Source: an uncultured Acidobacteriia bacterium
GTDB taxonomy: Bacteria; Acidobacteriota; Terriglobia; Bryobacterales; Bryobacteraceae
DNA length: 64,000 bases
NCBI GenBank assembly: GCA_903929755.1
Contig: CAIYVZ010000014.1
Location: 62,001-126,000 of the forward strand
Reading direction: 5' to 3'
The notes below the pieces were generated by a model. That model saw only the letters and a list, made by a program, of their open reading frames with translations. It had not been told where the DNA came from and did no database searches. This document shows, piece after piece, positions 8,980 to 18,226 of the stretch. Position 1 is the first letter of the stretch, and each line of letters begins with the position of its first letter. The position numbers were made by a program, and so were the translations under genes.

Positions 8980-9525
8980 GTGAACCCCGAAACAAATACC
9001 GTCGAGAACGAACCAGCCGAGCATATGTCGCAAGACAAAGCCCCTCAGGATAAAGCGCCCGACAACGCCCCCGGGCAAGCCCCCGAAATCGATAAGGTGA
9101 AAGCCGAGCGCGACGAATTGCGCGATCTCCTGCTGCGCCGCCAGGCGGAATTCGATAATTTCCGCAAGCGCACTGACCGGGAACGCAGCGAGTACCTGCA
9201 GTGGGCCGGCATGGAGACGGTGAAGGATCTGCTCCCCGTGCTGGACGATTTCGATCGTGCCATGAAAGTTGCGGGCGGAAGTTCCGACTACGTAAAGGGC
9301 GTGGAGATGATCTACACCCGCATGGTGGAGACCCTGAAGAAACTCGGCCTCGAACCGATTGATTCCGCCGGGAAACCCTTTGACCCCCACCAGCATCAGG
9401 CAATTGAGCGGGTAGAAACCGACAGTGTGCCCGATAACACCGTGCTGGCTGAATTCCAGCGCGGCTATAACTTCAAAAGCAAAATGCTGCGGCCCTCCAT
9501 GGTGAAGGTCTCCGTAAAACCGTAA
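8980..9525 (+). CDS. grpE: nucleotide exchange factor GrpE
   Basis: GrpE is the dimeric nucleotide exchange factor of the DnaK chaperone. The 181-residue product has a charged, Asp/Pro-rich N-terminus of about 30 residues. The long coiled-coil region follows ('LLLRRQAEFDNFRKRTDRER'), then the C-terminal beta domain with 'VLAEFQRGYNFKSKMLRPSMV', the family signature. A GTG at 8980 is the chosen start; an in-frame ATG at 9025 would shorten only the disordered N-terminus. It sits between hrcA and dnaJ, and dnaK is not in this cluster. Confidence 0.95.
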   Translation: MNPETNTVENEPAEHMSQDKAPQDKAPDNAPGQAPEIDKVKAERDELRDLLLRRQAEFDNFRKRTDRERSEYLQWAGMETVKDLLPVLDDFDRAMKVAGGSSDYVKGVEMIYTRMVETLKKLGLEPIDSAGKPFDPHQHQAIERVETDSVPDNTVLAEFQRGYNFKSKMLRPSMVKVSVKP

Positions 9526-9548
9526 GTATTTTTCACAGTTAACCGTAC

Positions 9549-10673
9549 ATGCCGGCCACAAAACGCGATTATTATGAAGTGCTCGGCGTTCCCCGCACGG
9601 CGGGTGAGCAGGAGCTCAAGAGCGCCTACCGCAAGCTTGCGCTGCAGTACCATCCGGACCGCAATCCGGATGATGCAGGCGCGGAAGAAAAGTTTAAGGA
9701 AGCTGCTGAAGCTTACGGTGTCCTTTCCGACGCCCAAAAGCGCGCCGCTTACGACGCCTACGGCCATCAGGGCCTCTCCGGCATGTCGGGCGGAGCAGGC
9801 TTCGACCCGAACAACATGGATCTGGGCGACCTGCTCAGCCAGGTCTTCGGCTTCGGGGATGTCTTCGGGCAGCAGCGTGGCGGTGGCCGCAGTCGTCCCA
9901 CGAAGGGCGACGATATGCGGTATGACATGACGCTGAGCTTCGAAGAAGCCGCGTTTGGCAAAGCCGTCGAAATTCAGATCCCCAAACTGGAACCCTGCGG
10001 ACGTTGTTCCGGCAAGGGCGCCGAACCGGGCAGCAGTTCCATCACTTGCCCGGCCTGCCATGGCCGCGGCGAGCAAATTGTCTCCCAGGGCTTCCTTTCC
10101 ATCCGGCGTACCTGCTCCCATTGCGGCGGCGCTGGCCAGATCATCAAAAACGTCTGCCGTGACTGCCGCGGTGAAGGCTACAAGCACGTCAATAAACGCC
10201 TGAAGGTGACGGTTCCGGCTGGTATTGGCGACGGCAACCGCCTGCGTGTCACCGGAGAGGGCCAGCCCGGAGCGAATGGTGGCCCCAACGGCGACCTGTA
10301 CGTCTTCTTTACTGTCAGGGACCACCCGGTCTTTGAACGCCACGAGAATGACCTGCACTGTTCGGTGCCCATCAACATTGCGCAGGCCGTCCTGGGCGAC
10401 GAAATCGAAGTTCCCACGCTGGAAGGTCCCCACAAACTGCAGATTCCCGAGGGCCTGCAGAGCGGCACGGAACTGCGCATCCGCGGCAGAGGCGTGGCCG
10501 AAGTCAACGGGCGCGGCCGTGGAGACATGGTAGTTCACGTGGTGGTAAAAACCCCCACAAAAGTTACCAAAGAACAGCGCAAACTCTTCGAGCAACTGGC
10601 AGCAACGCTGCCGGTAAACAACGAGCCGCACGAAAAAGGCCTGCTCGACAAAGTGAAAGATTTGTTTTCCTGA
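9549..10673 (+). CDS. dnaJ: chaperone DnaJ
   Basis: DnaJ delivers clients to DnaK and stimulates its ATPase. The 374-residue product has a J domain at about 5-70 with HPD at 35-37, and a Gly-rich linker ([13 protein letters not shown]). The zinc-finger region has four CxxCxGxG-type repeats ([32 protein letters not shown]). The C-terminal substrate-binding domains follow. All zinc ligands are present, so this is a complete class A DnaJ. It follows grpE by 23 bases. Confidence 0.97.
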   Translation: MPATKRDYYEVLGVPRTAGEQELKSAYRKLALQYHPDRNPDDAGAEEKFKEAAEAYGVLSDAQKRAAYDAYGHQGLSGMSGGAGFDPNNMDLGDLLSQVFGFGDVFGQQRGGGRSRPTKGDDMRYDMTLSFEEAAFGKAVEIQIPKLEPCGRCSGKGAEPGSSSITCPACHGRGEQIVSQGFLSIRRTCSHCGGAGQIIKNVCRDCRGEGYKHVNKRLKVTVPAGIGDGNRLRVTGEGQPGANGGPNGDLYVFFTVRDHPVFERHENDLHCSVPINIAQAVLGDEIEVPTLEGPHKLQIPEGLQSGTELRIRGRGVAEVNGRGRGDMVVHVVVKTPTKVTKEQRKLFEQLAATLPVNNEPHEKGLLDKVKDLFS

Positions 10674-10734
10674 GCCGGCAGCATTGGCTGAAGCGACGCC
10701 AGGATTGGATAATGATCGATTGGATAATAGTCGC

Positions 10735-11643
10735 TTGAACCCTGCCATAACTGTCCGCGTGCCCGGCTCCAGTGCAAACCTGGGCCCCGGCTTCGACGCG
10801 TTGGGCATCGCCCTGCAAGTCCACCTGGAGTGTACGTTTCGCGTGGCGGACCACCTCTCCATCGAGGTACAGGGTCGCGACGCCGGAATTATCTCCACCG
10901 GCCCCGACAATCTCATCTGGCAGACCGCCCTCGCGGTGGCTGTCCGCGCGCACCGTCCACTTCCTCTCGTCAACCTGGCGATTACCAATGAGGTGCCCCT
11001 CGGCAAAGGTCTCGGGTCCAGCGCCGCCGCCATTATCGCGGGCGTGGTCATCGCGGAACGCCTTCTGAATCTGGGCTGGAAAACAGCCAGGATTCTGGAT
11101 GAAGCGGCCCGCCTTGAAGGTCACCCCGATAACGTCGCGGCCAGCATTCTCGGCTCTGTGGTAGCCAGCGCCGTCGATACCGGCGGCATGACGCACTCAG
11201 TCCGCCTCGAAATGCCGGCACAATTCGAAGCCGCCGTCATTGTCCCCAACTTCCAGCTCCCCACCAAAGAAGCCCGCGCCGTTCTTCCCGATTCGTACTC
11301 CAAAGCCGATGCCGTTTTCAATATCCAGCGTTCCGCGCTCCTCATCGCGGCCCTCGCCACCGGAGACCGCAACGCTTTCCCCACGGCTCTGGAAGACCGC
11401 CTCCACCAGCCCTTCCGCGCCTCCCTCGTCCCCGGCCTCTCTGAAATCCTCCGCCTGCGGGCTCCCGGCCTGCTCGGTTGCGCCCTGAGCGGCGCCGGTC
11501 CGGCAGTCCTCGCTTTCTACGAACGCGGCTCCGCCCACGTGACTGATCTGATTCGACAGGTTTTCGCCATGCACGGCTGCACCACCGAACTGATCTCCGG
11601 CGGTGTCTGCAAGACCGGTCTTGAAATCTTCTCCGCCAAATAA
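10735..11643 (+). CDS. thrB: homoserine kinase
   Basis: This enzyme phosphorylates homoserine in threonine synthesis. The product is a GHMP kinase with 'VRVPGSSANLGPGFDALG' at the N-terminus, the ATP-binding 'PLGKGLGSSAAA' loop, and a C-terminal 'LGCALSGAGPAVLAF'. I favour the TTG at 10735 (MNPAITVRV), because homologs begin about there and a GATAAT box lies exactly 6 bases before it. An in-frame TTG at 10684 would add 17 residues. The extra segment contains an 11-base direct repeat (10703-10713 and 10718-10728), so a second GATAAT lies 6 bases before another TTG at 10720. Confidence 0.93.
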   Translation: MNPAITVRVPGSSANLGPGFDALGIALQVHLECTFRVADHLSIEVQGRDAGIISTGPDNLIWQTALAVAVRAHRPLPLVNLAITNEVPLGKGLGSSAAAIIAGVVIAERLLNLGWKTARILDEAARLEGHPDNVAASILGSVVASAVDTGGMTHSVRLEMPAQFEAAVIVPNFQLPTKEARAVLPDSYSKADAVFNIQRSALLIAALATGDRNAFPTALEDRLHQPFRASLVPGLSEILRLRAPGLLGCALSGAGPAVLAFYERGSAHVTDLIRQVFAMHGCTTELISGGVCKTGLEIFSAK

Positions 11644-11685
11644 ACCTGCACGCCCCACCCGCCCCGTCCGTCTATCCGGGTAATC

Positions 11686-13164
11686 ATGCGGTTCGCTGTG
11701 TTCATCCTGCTGGCCCTCAGAGCCTCTGCGGCCGTTCTGCAGGGCATTGTTACCGATGACGAGACGGGCAACGTGCTGGCCAGAACTACCGTCACCCTGA
11801 CACCGCTCGCCACCAGCAAACCTGCCGCCGACGTCACCCCGCTTACCATTCGCAGCGGCGACCGCGGAGCTTTCTCCATGCTGAGCGTCCGCCCCGGCTG
11901 GTATGTCCTGAAAGCCAGCCGCCCGGGTTACGCAGACGCCGAAGCAGGCCAGCTCCGCCCCGGTCGCCCCGGGATGCCGTTCGAAATCCTGCCCGACACC
12001 CAATCCACTTTCGTCCAGTTGCGCATGAAACACCTCGCCGCCATCGCCGGCAGCCTTCTCGATGAGAATGGCGTTGGCCTCCCGGACCTCCCCGTCCACG
12101 TCTACACCGCCCGCCGCCCCGTGCGGCGCATCGCCGAAGGGAAGACGGACGACCGGGGCGTCTACCGCATCGGGGGCCTCGACCCGGGCCGCTACCTCGT
12201 TCGCTCCGGCCCCGGCCAGCTGGAAGACTCCAGCGGCGTCATTCCAACTTATTACAAGTTCGGCCTGGCCCTGGAAACCGCGGAAGCAGTCACCCTCCGC
12301 CTCGGTGAGACCCTGCCCGATGTCGTCATTCGCCCTCAATCCGGCAAACTTCTCACGCTTCGCGGAATTCTCTCCCCCTCGCCTCGGCGCCCGGACGCCC
12401 CCGTCCGCCTGACCCTCATCACCGACACGGGTCGACGCCTGACCGCCAGCTCCGCCGGACCTTTCGAGATCCCGAACGTCCCCCCCGGCCCCATTGAACT
12501 GGTCGCCGATGGTTTCGAATGCGGTTCGTACTCAAAACTCATCATGGATCGGGATATGACGGATCTTCGCATCGGCTGTAATCCTCTGTACCCCCCGGCG
12601 GTCGATTGGCTCGTTACAGGCCGCCCCAGAGCCAGCATCACCTATCCTCTGTTGGCGCGCCGGGTCGATCTGGATGGTGCCAGCGCACCCCGTGTCTTCC
12701 GCACCAACGAACTAATCCTGCCCGGCCATTACGAACTCATGGTCCAGACCGGCCCGAAACACTACGCTCAATCAATGCGCATGAACTTCGCTGGCACGGT
12801 TACCAGGGAGGACGGCTGGTTCGGCGCGGACTTCGGTAATCAGGTCCGCCTCGCCATCACTTTGTCGGAAACGCCCGCCGCGGTTACCGGTCTCGTGACC
12901 GCCAACGGGAAGCCGGTCGCCGGAGCCCTCGTGTTCATGGAGTTGTTTAATCAGGACGCCGTCGAACCGCGACTGCAACTCTGGACCGCCCGTTCCGACG
13001 CCACCGGCAAGTACACCTTCAGCGGCCTGACACCCGGTCGCTATCGCCTGCTCAGCACCTTCGACTTCGACCCTGAAGACCGCTTCGCCATGCAAAAGGC
13101 CAAACCGATAAAGCTCGCGGACGCAGAGACCGGCGTCGCGGACCTGGAACTGCAGTTGCCCTGA
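11686..13164 (+). CDS. secreted carboxypeptidase-regulatory-like protein
   Basis: The 492-residue product has a short signal peptide (MRFAVFILLALRASAA). Several carboxypeptidase-regulatory-like beta-sandwich modules follow: 'LQGIVTDDETGNVLARTTVTL' region near 18, 'IAGSLLDENGVGLPDLPVHVY' region near 125, and 'VTGLVTANGKPVAGALVFM' near 400. No catalytic residues or barrel are present. Such proteins are common in Acidobacteriota; their role (adhesion or envelope scaffold) is not established. The gene stands 42 bases after thrB, with no obvious functional link. Confidence 0.75.
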   Translation: MRFAVFILLALRASAAVLQGIVTDDETGNVLARTTVTLTPLATSKPAADVTPLTIRSGDRGAFSMLSVRPGWYVLKASRPGYADAEAGQLRPGRPGMPFEILPDTQSTFVQLRMKHLAAIAGSLLDENGVGLPDLPVHVYTARRPVRRIAEGKTDDRGVYRIGGLDPGRYLVRSGPGQLEDSSGVIPTYYKFGLALETAEAVTLRLGETLPDVVIRPQSGKLLTLRGILSPSPRRPDAPVRLTLITDTGRRLTASSAGPFEIPNVPPGPIELVADGFECGSYSKLIMDRDMTDLRIGCNPLYPPAVDWLVTGRPRASITYPLLARRVDLDGASAPRVFRTNELILPGHYELMVQTGPKHYAQSMRMNFAGTVTREDGWFGADFGNQVRLAITLSETPAAVTGLVTANGKPVAGALVFMELFNQDAVEPRLQLWTARSDATGKYTFSGLTPGRYRLLSTFDFDPEDRFAMQKAKPIKLADAETGVADLELQLP

Positions 13165-13486
13165 CACCCGCGGCGTCACCAGGCTCAACCACCACTTCGG
13201 TACCCGAAGATCAAGTTGCTCGAGCGGGGGAAGAATGCTCACACCGGCAGTTCCACACGCCGCGGCCACGCCGCATCATGCCCCACCGGCGCATTCCGCC
13301 GCGCCCAGCGAACCCGCGCCTCACCCTCCGCAACCTCACCCGCCGTCTTCCGCGCAGAGTAGCGCGACTCGGCAAAGGAACGTGAACCACTGGCGAAACG
13401 CCGGCGTTTTAGCCGACAGCAAAGATATTCGCGCCGTATCACCCGGCAGCGTCAACGCTGCTCCCCCGGGCGGCTAAGATGAAACG
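13165..13486 (+). other. intergenic stretch without a supported gene
   Basis: This 322-base gap separates the secreted protein gene from the phosphoesterase gene. Both strands have short open frames with low-complexity Pro/Ala or Arg-rich translations that look like shadows of GC-rich DNA. The only signal I see is the TAAGAT box immediately before the phosphoesterase start. Confidence 0.5.
13475..13480 (+). promoter_or_regulatory. -10-like box 6 nt before the phosphoesterase start
   Basis: TAAGAT is followed by six bases and then the GTG start. The spacing would place the transcript start at or next to the start codon, predicting a leaderless mRNA. Confidence 0.5.
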
Positions 13487-14137
13487 GTGAAGGTACTGGT
13501 ATTCTCCGACATCCATAGTGACGCGCAAACACTTGCCAGGCTCGTCTCAACCGAAGCCGACTATTATTTCTGTGCCGGCGACCTGGTGAACTGGGGCCGC
13601 CGGCTCGACGCCATGGGTGAGATCCTGAAGCCCCTCGGCGACCGCCTCTTCCTCATCCCCGGCAACCACGAATCCGCCAGCCAAATCACTGACCTCTGCA
13701 ACCGCTTCGGCTTCCGCGACTTCCACGGCCGGCATGTGGAACTGGGAGGCTTCCTCTTTACCGGCCTCGGCTATTCAAACCCGACACCCTTCGACACTCC
13801 CGGCGAGTACAGTGAGGCGGAACTCGAAGAGAGACTACACGCCTTCGACGGCCTCGCCCCCATGGTCGCTATCTGCCACGCCCCACCCCACGGCACCATG
13901 CTCGACCGCATCACCAATCTGAAGCACGTCGGCAGCCGCTCCGTCCGCGAATTCCTGCAACGCGAAAAACCTCGCTATTTCTTCTGCGGCCACATTCATG
14001 AAGCCGCCGGAGTCACCGAAAAACTGGGCGTCACCTCCGCCATGAACGTCGGCAAACACGGCTATCTGCTCGATTTCGAAGAACAGCGTCGTCTCGGCTT
14101 CATCGGGAACGGTTTAGTCCAGCTGGAGATCAAATAA
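13487..14137 (+). CDS. calcineurin-like metallophosphoesterase
   Basis: The 216-residue cytosolic protein has the metallophosphoesterase motif series: 'FSDIHSD' near residue 6, 'CAGDLVNWG' near 30, 'IPGNHES' near 58, 'CHAPPHG' near 130 and 'FCGHIHEA' near 165. These residues bind a dinuclear metal centre. The substrate cannot be told from sequence. Translation starts at a GTG, chosen because it opens the first beta strand. The stop codon shares one base with the ATG of the next gene, so the two are translationally linked. Confidence 0.88.
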   Translation: MKVLVFSDIHSDAQTLARLVSTEADYYFCAGDLVNWGRRLDAMGEILKPLGDRLFLIPGNHESASQITDLCNRFGFRDFHGRHVELGGFLFTGLGYSNPTPFDTPGEYSEAELEERLHAFDGLAPMVAICHAPPHGTMLDRITNLKHVGSRSVREFLQREKPRYFFCGHIHEAAGVTEKLGVTSAMNVGKHGYLLDFEEQRRLGFIGNGLVQLEIK

Positions 14138-14535
14138 TGGCAACTCTCGGCCTGGTTGAATACGCGGACGCCACACCCGAAGTCCGCGCCGTCTACGACG
14201 ACATCATGGCAGTTCGCAAAACCGACTGGATCAATAATTTCTGGAAGGCCCTGGCGCACGACCCCAAAACGCTCCGCCGCACCTGGGAGAGCATCAAAGA
14301 AATCATGGGCCCCGGCGAGCTCGACCCTCTCACTAAAGAGCTGATCTATCTCGCGGTCAGCACCACTAACCAGTGCGGCTACTGCATCGCTTCTCACACG
14401 GCAGGCGCGCGCAAAGCGGGTATGACGGACGGGATGTTCGCCGAACTCATGGCCGTCGTCGGCATGGCGAACGAAACCAACCGCCTCGTCAGCGGCTATC
14501 AGGTGGAAATCGACCAGCGCTTTCTCGCAAAATAG
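14137..14535 (+). CDS. carboxymuconolactone decarboxylase / AhpD-like protein
   Basis: The 132-residue helical protein has the AhpD-type redox motif CxxC followed by a histidine ('NQCGYCIASHTAGARKAG') near residue 85, preceded by 'LTKELIYLAVS'. Proteins of this family act as small peroxidases, or as decarboxylases when the Cys pair is absent; here the pair is intact, so alkylhydroperoxidase-like activity is likely. It overlaps the upstream phosphoesterase gene by one base and is followed closely by an alkyltransferase-like gene, suggesting a small stress-related unit. Confidence 0.85.
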   Translation: MATLGLVEYADATPEVRAVYDDIMAVRKTDWINNFWKALAHDPKTLRRTWESIKEIMGPGELDPLTKELIYLAVSTTNQCGYCIASHTAGARKAGMTDGMFAELMAVVGMANETNRLVSGYQVEIDQRFLAK

Positions 14536-14546
14536 CAACCGTGCCC

Positions 14547-14852
14547 ATGTTTCCCGCCATACTGGATCAGGTCCGCCGCATCCCCCGCGGAAAAGTCGCT
14601 ACCTATGGCGACGTGGCTGAGGCCAGCGGTCACCCCGGCTGCGCGAGGCAGGTAGTATGGGCCCTGCGCACGGCGGAGGGCTTGCCCTGGCACCGCGTCC
14701 TCGGCGCAAAAGGCCATATCCGCCTCCCCGGCGAAGCGGCTCTGGAACAAATCCTGCGCCTCCGCATGGAGGGCGTTGAGATCTCCAACAAGCGCGTGGA
14801 CCTCGCCCTCTATCGCCACAAGTTCCGGCCAGACAAACAGCCCAACCCTTAA
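14547..14852 (+). CDS. atl: alkyltransferase-like protein (ATL)
   Basis: The product of about 102 residues matches the DNA-binding domain of O6-alkylguanine-DNA alkyltransferases ('IPRGKVATYGDVAEASGHPGC' region, 'RQVVWAL'). The active-site PCHR is replaced by PWHR ('GLPWHRVLG'), as in E. coli Atl. Such proteins bind alkylated guanine without repairing it and flag it to nucleotide excision repair. The ATG at 14547 is chosen; a GTG at 14541 is in frame two codons upstream. It follows the CMD gene by about 10 bases. Confidence 0.88.
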   Translation: MFPAILDQVRRIPRGKVATYGDVAEASGHPGCARQVVWALRTAEGLPWHRVLGAKGHIRLPGEAALEQILRLRMEGVEISNKRVDLALYRHKFRPDKQPNP

Positions 14853-15049
14853 CGCGCCGGTGTAAGTACCCTGCCGCGCCGGGTATGGACCACAATCCCC
14901 GCAAGCACACAGAACTCGCCATTTTTGATCAGGAAGTTCGAAACGGGGCTGCGCATCTCATTCAAACAATACGCCTGCGAATAAGGACAAGTCCCGAACG
15001 GCCGCGTCGCATAAAGTAAATCGCCGAATGCCACCCAGACGCTTCGGGC

Positions 15050-15055
15050 TAAACT
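15050..15055 (+). promoter_or_regulatory. -10-like box 6 nt before polX
   Basis: TAAACT is followed by six bases and then the TTG start of polX. The spacing predicts a leaderless transcript. Confidence 0.5.
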
Positions 15056-15061
15056 GAAGAC

Positions 15062-16801
15062 TTGGAAAATCGCGATTTCGCCCGCATCCTGTCCGAGACT
15101 GCCGACCTGATGGAAATCGCAGGCGAAGACGGCTTCCGCATCCGAAGTTACCGCAATGGGGCAAGCATCCTCGAAGGCCACACCGAACGTGTGTCCGATA
15201 TCCTGCGCGACCCTGGGCGCAAAGTCACCGACATTCCCGGCATCGGCAAAGGTCTCGCCCTGGTCCTCACAGAGATCGAAGCCCGCGGCAGTTGCGACAC
15301 CCGCGACAAACTCCTGCAGCGCTTCTCTCCGGCGGCGCTCGAATTCCTGAAGATTCAGGGTCTGGGCCCCAAGAGCATCGCTCTCCTCATCGAGCGATTT
15401 GAGCTCAAATCGATGGACGATCTGGAACGTGTCTGCCGCGAACAAAAGCTCCGCGATCTGCCTCGCATGGGCGCCAAACTCGAAGAGAAGGTCCTCCGCA
15501 GCATCGAGCAGTACAAGCAGCGCACCGGCCGTTACCTCCTCAGCATCGCCGATCAGACCGCTGAAGAACTCATCCAGCACCTCTCCTCGCTCACCGGGAT
15601 CGATTCCATCACGCCCGCCGGCAGCCTGCGCCGCGGCAAGGAGACCATCGGCGACCTCGACCTTCTCGTTACCGGCCCCAACGCCGTCGCCGCTCTCGAA
15701 GCCGTCGCCACCCACCCCAAGGTTCAGGAAGTCCTCGGTCGCGGAGCCAACAAGACCAGTGTGAAGTTTGGGCGCGAAGGCCTGCAGGTAGACGTCCGCG
15801 CGCTCCTCCACGACAGCTTCGGTGCCGCCATGCAGTACTTCACGGGCAGCAAGGAACACAACGTCGCCCTCCGCCAGCGCGCCGTCCGCATGGGCTTCAA
15901 GCTCAGCGAATACGGCCTCTTCCGTATCAGTGACGAAGTTCGCGTCGCCGGCGCCACCGAAGAGGAAATCTACGAGGCGCTCGGCCTCCAGTGGATCCCG
16001 CCCGAGCTCCGCGAAAACCTCGGTGAAATCGAACTGGCCGAAGCCCGCGCCCTGCCCCGCCTGGTGGAACTCTCTGACATTCGTGGCGACCTCCACATGC
16101 ACACCACCGCCACAGACGGCCGTGCCACGCTCGAAGAAATGGCTCTCGCCGCCAGGGCTCACGGCTACGACTACATCGCCATCACGGATCACTCCAAAGC
16201 CCTCGCCATGGCCTTCGGTCTGGATGAAAAACGCGTCACCGACTTCGCCGCCACCGTGCGCAAGATCAACGAAACCGGAGACCTCGGTATCCACATCCTC
16301 TCCGGCCTCGAATGCGACATCCTCCAGGCCGGCGACATGGACATCGAATGGGACGCCCTCGCCGAACTCGACCTCGTCATCGGCAGCGTCCACAGCCACA
16401 TGAATCAGGAGCCCGCCGCCATGACGGACCGCCTGCTCCGTGCCCTCGAATGCCCCCACCTCACCGCGTTCGGCCACCCCACCGGCCGCCTCCTGCTGCA
16501 TCGCGATGAGTTCCCCTTCGATTTCGACCGCGTAATCGGCGCCGCCGTGCAGCGCGGCGTCCGCATGGAGATCAACGCGAGCCCCGAACGCCTCGACCTC
16601 AGCGCCAACCACGCCCGCGCCGCCAAAGCGAAGGGAGCGAAGTTCATCGTCTCTACTGACGCGCATCACCCGAAAAGTCTTGCGAACATGAAGTATGGAA
16701 TCGCCACCGCGCGCCGCGCCGGCCTCGCCCGGGAAGACATTCTGAACACTTTAGCCCCGGAACAATTCCTTTCAGAACTTCGTACGTCAAAAATATCCTG
16801 A
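15062..16801 (+). CDS. polX: DNA polymerase/3'-5' exonuclease PolX
   Basis: The 579-residue protein is a bacterial family X polymerase fused to a PHP phosphoesterase, used in gap filling and repair. Helix-hairpin-helix loops lie near 57-64 and 99-105. The nucleotidyltransferase motif 'GSLRRGKETIGDLDLLV' carries Asp198 and Asp200, with the third Asp at 244 ('QVDVRA'). The PHP domain begins near 342 with 'DLHMHTTATDG' and contains later metal-site motifs 'ITDHS', 'GLECDI', 'GSVHSH' and 'STDAH'. All catalytic residues appear intact. The start is a TTG preceded by a -10-like box at 6 bases. Confidence 0.94.
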   Translation: MENRDFARILSETADLMEIAGEDGFRIRSYRNGASILEGHTERVSDILRDPGRKVTDIPGIGKGLALVLTEIEARGSCDTRDKLLQRFSPAALEFLKIQGLGPKSIALLIERFELKSMDDLERVCREQKLRDLPRMGAKLEEKVLRSIEQYKQRTGRYLLSIADQTAEELIQHLSSLTGIDSITPAGSLRRGKETIGDLDLLVTGPNAVAALEAVATHPKVQEVLGRGANKTSVKFGREGLQVDVRALLHDSFGAAMQYFTGSKEHNVALRQRAVRMGFKLSEYGLFRISDEVRVAGATEEEIYEALGLQWIPPELRENLGEIELAEARALPRLVELSDIRGDLHMHTTATDGRATLEEMALAARAHGYDYIAITDHSKALAMAFGLDEKRVTDFAATVRKINETGDLGIHILSGLECDILQAGDMDIEWDALAELDLVIGSVHSHMNQEPAAMTDRLLRALECPHLTAFGHPTGRLLLHRDEFPFDFDRVIGAAVQRGVRMEINASPERLDLSANHARAAKAKGAKFIVSTDAHHPKSLANMKYGIATARRAGLAREDILNTLAPEQFLSELRTSKIS

Positions 16802-16846
16802 TCAGGTATCACTAAACACCGGTAACAATACACAGAGGAAAGGTCC

Positions 16847-18226
16847 ATGATTCGAACACTGCTACTCCTGGCCTCGGTTACCGCCGCGCTCGTCAGCGCC
16901 GCCGGTAACGAGGTCCACATACCGTTTGAGAAATACAAGCTGCAGAATGGCATGAGGGTTGTTCTTTCCCGGAACACTGCCGTGCCCGTCGTCGCCGTCT
17001 ACGTCATCTACGACGTCGGCGCACGTGCTGAAGAGAAGGGCCGCACTGGCTTCGCCCACCTGTTTGAACACATGATGTTCCAGGGCTCGGCCAACGTCGC
17101 CAAAGGCGAGCACTTCAAATACGTGGAGTCCAACGGCGGCTCCATGAACGGCTCTACGCACCCCGACTTTACTGACTACTTCGAGACCATGCCGTCAAAC
17201 AAGCTCGGCCTGGCTCTCTGGCTCGAATCAGACCGCATGCGCAGTCTCGCCATCACCGCTGACAACCTGAAGAACCAGCAGGAGGCGGTGAAGCAAGAGC
17301 GTCGCCTCAGTTTCGATAACCAGCCCTACGCCACCGCCATCGTCGATAAATGGCCGATGCTGGCCTACGGCAACTTCCAGAGTTCGCACTCGCTCATCGG
17401 CTCCTTCGAAGACCTGAATGCCTCCTCCGTGGATGACGTGGCGAAGTTCTTCAAGACCTACTACGCGCCCAACAACGCGGTCCTCGTCATCTCCGGAGAC
17501 TTCCAGACCGATGACGCGAAGAAGCTCGCCCAGCAGTACTTCGGCGATATCGCGCCCCAGCCCCAGCCCAAAAGGCCCGACATGACCGAACCCGAGCGCA
17601 CCGCCGGCAAGACCGAAACCGTCACTGACCCGCATGCGCAGGTCCCCGCCGTCATCATCGGCTGGCCCGCTCCCAAACGCCACTCCGCCGACTGGTACGC
17701 TCTCAACATGCTCGATGCCGTCCTCACCGGTGGCCAGAGCTCCCGCCTGCAGCTCGACCTCGTGAAAGGCAAGCAAAGCGTCCTCCAGTTTGAATCGAAC
17801 CTCGGCTGGCCCTTCGCCAGCGCACAGGACTTCAAAGACCCCGGCATCTACGGCGCCTTCCTGGTCCACAAACCCAATTTCACCGCAAAACAAATTGTGG
17901 AGCAGTATCAGGAAGAGATCGACCGCATCGCCAAAGATGGCGTCGATGCCAAGGAACTGGAACGCGTGAAAACCGTGCTCCGCTTCGGTAAGGCCAACAG
18001 CCTGCAAAGCGCCATTGAACGCGCCAGAACGCTCGGCATCTATGAGCTGCTCGACGGCAACCCCGCCATGTTCGACCAGGATTTCACCGAAGGCTTCAAA
18101 GTAACGTCCGCCCAGATTCAGGCCGCCGCAAAGAAGTACCTCTCCGCAGCCAGAAGAGATGTTTTGATCATGCAGCCCGCTCCGCAGCAAACAAAGCCGC
18201 CCGCAGCGGCAGAAGGTGCAAAATGA
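16847..18226 (+). CDS. M16 family zinc protease, catalytic member
   Basis: The 459-residue protein has a signal peptide (MIRTLLLLASVTAALVSAA) and the inverted zinc motif HLFEH at residues 71-75. Downstream glutamates ('QEAVKQERR') complete the site, so it should be an active pitrilysin/processing-type peptidase outside the cytoplasm. A purine-rich ribosome site (GAGGAAAGG) precedes the ATG. The stop overlaps the start of a second M16 gene by four bases. Such pairs form heterodimers in which only one partner is catalytic. Confidence 0.92.
   Translation: MIRTLLLLASVTAALVSAAGNEVHIPFEKYKLQNGMRVVLSRNTAVPVVAVYVIYDVGARAEEKGRTGFAHLFEHMMFQGSANVAKGEHFKYVESNGGSMNGSTHPDFTDYFETMPSNKLGLALWLESDRMRSLAITADNLKNQQEAVKQERRLSFDNQPYATAIVDKWPMLAYGNFQSSHSLIGSFEDLNASSVDDVAKFFKTYYAPNNAVLVISGDFQTDDAKKLAQQYFGDIAPQPQPKRPDMTEPERTAGKTETVTDPHAQVPAVIIGWPAPKRHSADWYALNMLDAVLTGGQSSRLQLDLVKGKQSVLQFESNLGWPFASAQDFKDPGIYGAFLVHKPNFTAKQIVEQYQEEIDRIAKDGVDAKELERVKTVLRFGKANSLQSAIERARTLGIYELLDGNPAMFDQDFTEGFKVTSAQIQAAAKKYLSAARRDVLIMQPAPQQTKPPAAAEGAK

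Noticed and set aside
13235-13477. 80-residue Pro/Ala/His-rich frame before the phosphoesterase
   Set aside because: Low-complexity translation, no ribosome site, no similarity I can name.
14849-15034. Possible 61-residue minus-strand gene in the gap before polX ('GTCPYSQAYCLNEMRS')
   Set aside because: The translation looks fairly natural, but it has no ribosome site, only a GTG start, and no recognisable family.
14849-16669. 606-codon open frame on the minus strand opposite polX
   Set aside because: It mirrors polX codon by codon, has Gly/Glu/Val-rich low-complexity translation, and PolX has all catalytic motifs on the plus strand.
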